Positions 57,365 to 64,000 of a stretch of 64,000 bases of DNA are shown here, piece by piece. Source of the stretch: Loripinus fragilis (taxonomy: Eukaryota; Mollusca; Bivalvia; Lucinida; Lucinidae). The translations under genes were made by a program, and so were the position numbers. Every line of letters starts with the position of its first letter. Positions within the stretch are counted from its first letter, which is position 1. The stretch spans positions 22,458,130 to 22,522,129 of the forward strand of contig OZ026520.1 of NCBI GenBank assembly GCA_964019695.1, written 5' to 3'. The notes beneath the pieces were generated by a model. That model was not told the origin of the DNA. It searched no databases and saw only the letters and a program-made list of their open reading frames with translations.

Positions 57365-58085
57365 ATGCATATATATTTTGTTCATTCCAATAACACTTGT
57401 TGTATTAAACATCATACCACCTTTCGGGAGATGACGTATATAAGCTTATGCTTACTGTCAAATCCCTTTCATTCAACTGCTTTGTTATATTATTAGTGCT
57501 ATGCTTATTGTATAAAAGAGAATGAATAAAATATGTTTAAACCAAAGGTAGTGAGGAAGAATCAAAAGAGACAGCTTGTTTGTCTTTAATATGATTGGCA
57601 CAGACTTGCAAAATTGGCCAATTCCTACACAGGAACCTTAAGAAAGAAAATACATAGCCTATGTAAACAATACTATTACACGTTCCTGAAAGAATTGAGC
57701 CCCATATATGATGTTCTGAATCAGGACTTGCTGAAAACCAAGGAGATTGATCACATGTGAATGGCATCCGTTTCTATTTGTGAATTCTAATTAATTCTGA
57801 CAGGTAGCTATATTTTTATCTTAATGACTGCCACTTAAAAACAGTGCAAACTCGAATCAGATTCTTCTGAGCATTCGAAATGCGATTTATCATATGACGT
57901 CGCGTCTGAGAGTGAAATAACACCATGCAATAAAATCGATGAACCACTAGTGGTTTATAGATTTACGGGAAAAGTTATGACGTCCATAACAACGTTGGGT
58001 ACATAATAAAAAATTTATGACGTTTTTTACGCCAGAAATGAGACTTTAAAATTGATCTTAATGTCATATGATAAATAGAATCTAA
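57365..58085. other. No feature recognised
   Basis: No gene supported; the minus-strand frame at 57537-57767 is not recognisable. Confidence 0.4.
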
Positions 58086-58088
58086 CAT

Positions 58089-58218
58089 TCGTGCTCTTGT
58101 ATTATTGAATTTATCAAACTCGTTGCGGAAAAGAGATAAAATGCTCGACAAGCCTCGCATTTTATCTCTTTTCCCCAACTCGTTTAATAAATTCAATAAA
58201 ACATGAGCACTCATGTAA
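58089..58218. mobile_element. Near-perfect palindrome with a GCTCGACAAGCCTCGC loop
   Basis: Arms GAATTTATCAAACTCGTTG plus GGAAAAGAGATAAAATGC are complementary to GCATTTTATCTCTTTTCC plus CAACTCGTTTAATAAATTC. The loop resembles, in reverse, that of the 39697-39853 palindrome. Confidence 0.65.
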
Positions 58219-58219
58219 G

Positions 58220-59100
58220 ATCCTCTATATACTGTATACTAGGCTGCTAATGAAATAGAGGACTGGCCCGATTTTCCAATATCTGCCCTTATTTCTTGGA
58301 GCAGATATCAAATATCATTAAAATATTCAATGGTATCTTCTCAATGTGAGTGTTTCGAGCATTTGTAATAAAAAGTACAAGTCATACTATATAAAAGTTA
58401 GTCCCTGCAGGCTGCTCACATAGTGGACTGGTCCGTAATTTTAGAGATAATATGTTAGTTTTATATCATTAGATTACTCAATGGTATCATAGGCTTCTCA
58501 ATGTGAATGTTTCGAGCGTTTGAAAATTGACGGTATGCTATAAAGTCGCCCCAGGCTGCTAACACAGAGGGCTGGCCAGACTTTTGATATGGGCCTGTAT
58601 CTCTTGTGGTATATACGGTAAACTAATAGCATTAGCATACACACCTGTATCTTCTTAATGTCAAACAATATTCAAACCGCTATTCAGCAAAGACTGCAAC
58701 AAATAATCCACTTATCATTGAATCAAAATAAACAGTCCTTTTAAAATGCTATTTGCATTTTCCGCCTTTGTGGCGTCATACGAAATTCAAACAGCTAGCT
58801 CAGCAATGCAATATGTCTAAGGTATATAAATTAATGATAGGAAAATATTGAATTTCACATTAGGGTAAGAAAGCTTTAATAAAAGTAAAGATTTTTATGA
58901 CTTAATTATAATTTTAGCAGTTACAAGCATCTCTCTGATAGGAACATACATACATAGATTGTCTAGTAGTAAAACTGTACGTTTTGCTTTCTGTTTATTA
59001 TATGGAATCAAATGTCGATATCAAAGATGTTGAACTATCGAAGTTAAATGAAACCACTAAGATATTAACATACATTGTATAATTCAAATGTTATTATTGT
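58220..59100. other. Weak repeat units only
   Basis: Three loosely similar stretches with CAGGCTGCT, GACTGGCC, TGGTATCTTCTCAATGTGA and TGTTTCGAGC (near 58230, 58410 and 58550) indicate a degenerate ~150-bp tandem repeat. No gene. Confidence 0.4.
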
Positions 59101-61740
59101 AGCAGATTTAGTTCCTTTAACGTACAAATTGTACTGAAACGCCAAATACAGGGACTCTTTATACTAGGATTGATCTCTAGTGGCAAAACCTGGGACTATG
59201 GATACATAAAATGACCTCCTGTAGAAGTGATTGCAGCAAAGCATACTAGTATTGTCCCTTTGTAGCAGTGACTGCAAATATGGTTAAAAGTAAAGTCCAT
59301 TTGTAGCAAAGAGGCGGACTCTGGATACTGGTACTAGCCTCTAGTTGCAATGAATGGTACTCTGGATACTAGTACTGACCTCTAGCGGCAATGACTTGGA
59401 CTCTAGACACTTTTGCTGGCCTCTTGTGTCAATGGCAGGGACTCTGTAAACTTTTACTGTCCTCTAGTGGCAAGGGCTGGGACTCTGGCTACTTTAATTG
59501 ACTTGTAGTGGCGAAGACTGGGACTTTGGATAATTTAACTGACCTCTAATGACAATAAATGGGACTCTGGATACTTTACTTGACCTTTAGTCGCATTGAC
59601 AAGGAGTCTGGATACCTCAACTGACCACCAGTGGCAATTGTTAGGACTCTGGTTATTAGTACTGTCCCCTAGTGGCAATTACAGGGATCCATGATACTAG
59701 TACGGATCTCTTGAGCGGAGACTGGGAATAAAGATACTAGTAGTGTCCCTTAATGACAATGAAGGGGACTCTGGTTAATGGTACTGACCTCTATTGACAA
59801 TGACAAGGCCCCTTGATACTCATACTGACCTCTAGTGACAATGACTTGGACTTTGGATACTTTACTGACCTCTAGTGGCACTGACTGGGACTCTGAATCT
59901 TTTTGCTTATTTCCAGTGGATATTGACAGAGACTCTGGATACTTTAACTGACCACTAGGGGAAATGGATGCGACTCTTGATACTAGTACTGACCTTAAAT
60001 GGCAATTACTATGACTCAGTATACTGGTATTGACCTCTAGTGGCACAGAAAGAACTTTAGATACTAGTACTAATCTCGTTGGCAATGGCAGGGACTCTGT
60101 GTACAAGTACTGATCTCTAGTGGCAATGCCTGGGACTCTGGGTATATTTACTGACATCTAGTGACAATGACAGGCACTCTAAACACTTTACTGACCTCTT
60201 TTGGAAATAACAGGAAATTTGGATACTTTGACTGACGTAAAATGTGAATAAATGTGTCTCTTGATACTGGTGCTGACTTTTAGTGCCAATGACTTGGCTT
60301 CTGGATAGTTGTACTGACCCCTTGTGCAAAAAGCTGGGAGTCCTGATACTTTACTGATCTCTAGTGGCAATGAAAATGACACTTAATACTTTTACTGTCA
60401 TCTAGTTACAATGACCTTGACTCTGAATACTGTTGGTGACCTCTTTTGGAATTGACTGGGACTCTGTATGCAAGAATTCAATCTAGTATCTGGATACTGG
60501 TACACACATCTAGTGGCAATGGCAGGGACTCTAAATACCTGTTTTGACCTCTAGTGGCAATGACTGGGACTCTGGATATTTTAACTGACCTCTAGTGGCA
60601 ATGTTCATGGAATCTGGATACTAGTTTTGACCTCTAGTGGCAATGAAAGTGACTGTGGATACTTTTACTGACCTCTAGTGGCAATGGCGGGTATTCTTGT
60701 CTCTTATACTGACATTTAGTGGCAATGACAGGGACTCTGGATAAAAGTAATGACCTAAAATGGCAATGACTGGACTATGGATAGTTTTACTGACCTCTAG
60801 TGGCGATTTCAGAGACTCAGACTACTTGTACTGACCTCCAATGCCAACGATAGGGACTCTAAATACTAGTAATGACATCTTGTGACAATGACAGGGACTT
60901 GGGATACTAGTACTGACAAATAATGTCAAAAAACATGAATTCTGGATACTTTTACTGCCAAATATTGGCAATGACTGCGACTCTGGATGCATTTATTGAC
61001 CTCTAGTGTTAATGTTTGGGACTCTGAATACTAGGGCTATTTTCTAGCTGCTATGAGATGGACTCTTGATTCTTTTGCTGTCCTTTATTTGCAATGACTT
61101 GGACTTTTGATTAAAGTACTTACCTCTGGTGGCAATTACTGGGTATTCTGGGTACTTCTATTGATTTCTAGTGACAAGAACAGGGACGACTCTGGATACT
61201 TTTACTGTACTCTATTTGCAATGTCTAGGGCTCTGGATGCTAGGACTGACCTTAAGTGGCATGAAAAAGAATTATGGATACTTTTACTGACCTCTAGTGG
61301 CAATGACTGGAACCCTGAATACTGACCCTGGTCTCTAGTGACAAAAGCAGGAACTCTGGATACTTTTGAAGACCTCTTTTGTCAATGACAGGGACTCTGG
61401 ATGCTATGACTGACCTGTAATAACAATGATTGGGATTTGAATAATTTACTGACCTCTAGTTGCAATTACAGGGACTATGCATACTTTAACTGACGCACTG
61501 TGGCAATGACGGTGATTCTTGATTCTAGTACTGACCTCTTGTGGTAATGAAAGGGACTCAGTATATTTTACTGACCTCTAGTAGCAATGACCCAGACTCT
61601 GTATGCAAGTACTGACCACCAGCGGCAATGAATGTGACTCTGGCAAGTAAAACTGGCCTCTAGTGGCAGAGACATAGCTTCAGCATAGTACTAGTGACCC
61701 TAAGCCTCTGGATAGTAAAACTAACCTCTTGTGGCTCCAC
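59100..61740. repeat. Minisatellite, ~41-bp unit, about 60 copies
   Basis: Unit approximates GATACTTTTACTGACCTCTA followed by GTGGCAATGACAGGGACTCT. Units vary by substitutions and small indels. Minus-strand open frames of up to 135 codons arise from it but the period is not a multiple of three. Confidence 0.85.
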
Positions 61741-61802
61741 TAGATTTTCAGCTGCCTTGATCCAAAGCCTCATAAATGAGATTGTATTACTTGCATACGC
61801 TT

Positions 61803-62690
61803 GAAGTAAGAAGAAGGCGCAAAGATCAGGAATCGATACAATTAAGCACCACACCTGCCCAATGATACCAATGGGGAAGTGACAACTTTATAATTAGACA
61901 CCACAAAAGAGAGTCCAACAGGTAAACCCCGATGAGCCTGACAACAGCCAAAGCATCAGGCCCCTACCATCTCATCAATAGATAAGTTTTAAGTCGGAAC
62001 TGTCATAGAGTCTGAAGTCCGATCCATTGGCAAGAAAGCAAAGTTTCCAATCGCGATTGGGTTGACCACCAAGCATGCAGTTTGCTGCAATAAATTTACG
62101 TTATTATAATAGCCAATCTTATATAATGGGAAATTATTTAATAAACTGCGTTGAAAAATTATGAGAGCCAACAATCTTCTTTAATTTATACATCAAGTCA
62201 TCATAGAATTAAGGTTCCAAAAGTACTTGGTGCAAGAGAGATTAAAGTCCAATTTGGAATTTAAATATCAAGTCATTGTATCGTCTATAAAATTTCAAAT
62301 AAGTTTTGCGAAGTTTATGATACCAATAGCCTTGTTTAAGTTTCTGAGTTAACAATTTATCGCAAGTGTTGAAGTCAGCAACATGGCTAGATGCTCTAGC
62401 AAAACGAATGCGTTGAGAGATATAGACTCCATAGGATGTAGAGCATGGATCACCACCATCTAAAAATAGGAAATTGACAATTTCAAAATCAAAGTCATCA
62501 CATTTATCATAAATTTTGGTAGAACAATGTCATTAGAAATTGACAAATGCAAGTCTTAAACGCGGCTTCGGTATCAGAGATATTAGCTTTATTAAGTTGG
62601 AACTTTGAAGGGTATATTTGACTTACCATATTGTCAAAATAAACATTAAAATATCCGGATGTAGTGTTTAAAGTATCAACAATATTAGAC
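61803..62690 (-). mobile_element. Retroelement A copy with reverse-transcriptase relic
   Basis: Minus strand. A shortened UTR (61803-62060) is followed by coding remnants: QQTACLVVNPI and SDSMTVPT near 62000-62090, then FKFQIGL, YDDLMYKLKKIVGSHNFST, YHKLRKTYLKFYRRYN near 62130-62340, VADFNT near 62380, and QLNKANISDTEA near 62570-62610. Several stops. Positions of family motifs match 7295-7609 and 39360-40135. Confidence 0.65.
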
Positions 62691-62704
62691 TCTCTTTGAA
62701 AAGG

Positions 62705-63170
62705 GCGTGATTAGGGTTGCCTGTCATTCTGTCCATCCATCCGTTCGTCATTCCATCATTCTGTCGTAATTTCGTTCGGTCCAATATCTTGAGAACAAAT
62801 AGGTAAAAGTTTACAAAATTGGGTATATGCATTTATATAACCAAGTAAAACACATTATTTTTTCGAAAAATTGTAACAGAATCATGTCCCTTGACTGCTG
62901 TCAGAATTCAGCTCGAATTAATTTTCCGTCCAGTATCTTGAGAATTAATTGATATAATTTGTATGTGCATTGATATTGACAAGATGTAAGTTGGGATTGT
63001 TATTTACTATTTTTCGCAAGTTTGTAAAGGTTATAGCCCTTTTCGGTTTTGCTCAATATATTAAGAACAAATTGATAGAATTTTACCAAATTTGATATGT
63101 GCAATGATATTGGCATGATCCAGATTGAGATTGTTATACATCATTTTTTTTCTAAGGGGTACTTACATCT
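62705..63170. repeat. Short tandem array, ~150-bp unit, after a CCATCCATCCGTTCGTC run
   Basis: Three units with ATCTTGAGAACAAATTGAT, TTTACCAAATTTGATATGTG and GATATTGRCAAGATSYA. Layout resembles the 55.3-56.3 kb array but the unit differs. Confidence 0.5.
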
Positions 63171-63379
63171 GTGCCGACGCATGGATTTTCTTTAAACTTT
63201 GCATATGAATTACTCATTTTATACAAACTATGAAAATGTATTTATCGAATTAGATATTTAAGAATATGGCTTAGCAAGCAACCCTGACGTACTCCACCTT
63301 TGAGGTGGTACCTGTCTCTAAATTTCAATGTCCAAAATCTATAGTTTTGATTATTTCTATGATTTTTAATCTAAATTGC

Positions 63380-63446
63380 TCGTGGTGCCACGGGGTTGTC
63401 TGCGACTTGTGATTGTGGTATTTCCTGATCATACTCACTTACTATT
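63380..63446 (+). repeat. Retroelement B, 3'-terminal fragment
   Basis: Only the last ~65 bp: GTGGTGCCACGGGGTTGTC, TGTGATTGTGGTATTTCCTG, ATCATACTCACTTAC. Confidence 0.6.
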
Positions 63447-63449
63447 CTT

Positions 63450-64000
63450 GAAACCAAAAAACCATAGGCATTATATTAATACCACAAAACCGTTTAGATA
63501 AATTACGTTTTCTGAAGAAGTGATTATAAAATTTCAATATTTTTCTCTAAAAACAGTCAACATTCAAATCCAAAGATATATATGTTTTAGTCTTTTTCAA
63601 GGTATCATATTATCACAAAACATGCCATATATATCCTGCTGATCTGAGCCAAATTTCATGGAAATCCAAAACTAGTAACTTTGTTATTTCCTACCTTTTA
63701 TGGGTATAGGTCAGTTTTAGCAAAATTGATTATTTAGTTGAAATAAACAATAACTCGACTGAAGGAGGTTGTTTTTAAACCTACTTCCCATTTTCTTAAA
63801 GAAAGACATATTTAGACAATTTCAAATGATTCAATGGTCGAAAATACCAAAGGTCATGGCCCCATGTCGTGGCACTATGGGACCAAAACGATGGGTATCA
63901 CTTCCTCAAGTCCTGCATGATATTGTTTAAGGAACATAAAATCAGAACAATACACGTGTGAAAACAAGAGGACCAAATATTTCCTTTTACATCCCAACTG
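63450..64000. other. No feature recognised
   Basis: AT-rich window end; nothing supported. Confidence 0.45.

Noticed and set aside
56627..57496. Plus-strand frames with HTHTHT and SLSLSL runs
   Set aside because: Translations of (CA)n and (CT)n microsatellites.
59750..60382. Minus-strand frames of 64 to 135 codons in the minisatellite
   Set aside because: The ~41-bp period is not a multiple of three, units carry indels, and the frames end wherever the phase changes.

Overview
This is an AT-rich, intron-bearing animal genomic window. Its retroelement relics, (GATA)n and (CA)n microsatellites, and very high density of small terminal-inverted-repeat (TIR) elements suggest a marine mollusc, most likely a bivalve. 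That assignment rests on recalled resemblance of the reverse-transcriptase relics to mollusc elements, not on a search. There is no sign of prokaryotic gene organisation: no operons, ribosome binding sites or CRISPR. Most open frames of 60 to 100 codons here are chance frames or pieces of repeats.

One convincing host gene is present: a six-exon, plus-strand monocarboxylate-transporter-like gene (SLC16 family, 498 codons plus stop) with coding exons at 16961-17306, 17917-18060, 26054-26482, 27444-27713, 30583-30708 and 32896-33077. The joined frame is open throughout, every intron is GT-AG, and all five introns are phase 1. Its introns total about 14.6 kb and are crowded with TIR elements, two of them lying next to splice sites. 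The sequence just upstream of exon 1 is a dispersed repeat carrying TATA-like and CRE-like motifs.

The rest is a palimpsest of mobile DNA. Left part (0-16 kb): tRNA-like sequences, an ACACTAACGG-type inverted array, a LINE relic split by about 2.65 kb of later insertions, and a 104-codon reverse-transcriptase C-terminus without stops followed by its 3' UTR. Middle (16-34 kb): the transporter gene, with a mariner-type element, several MITE families, and a 1.48-kb foldback element bounded by a 9-bp target duplication. Right part (34-64 kb): a complex inverted segment (34.2-36.4 kb), further retroelement copies, a Tc1-like transposase relic (44.8-45.3 kb), a nested element at 47.2-50.9 kb, a minus-strand LINE relic (51.3-54.7 kb), a ~130-bp tandem array rich in AGGTCA half-sites (55.4-56.3 kb), and a 2.6-kb minisatellite of a ~41-bp unit (59.1-61.7 kb).

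Two related 5'-truncated retroelement subfamilies, called A and B here, account for about 18 dispersed copies or fragments. They share a 3' end (CCTGATC followed by a short TTAC/ACTC tail) and similar UTR blocks. Except for the transporter, nothing looks like an intact protein-coding gene. I found no clear previously undescribed functional system; the best novel-element candidate is the foldback transposon at 28700-30176.
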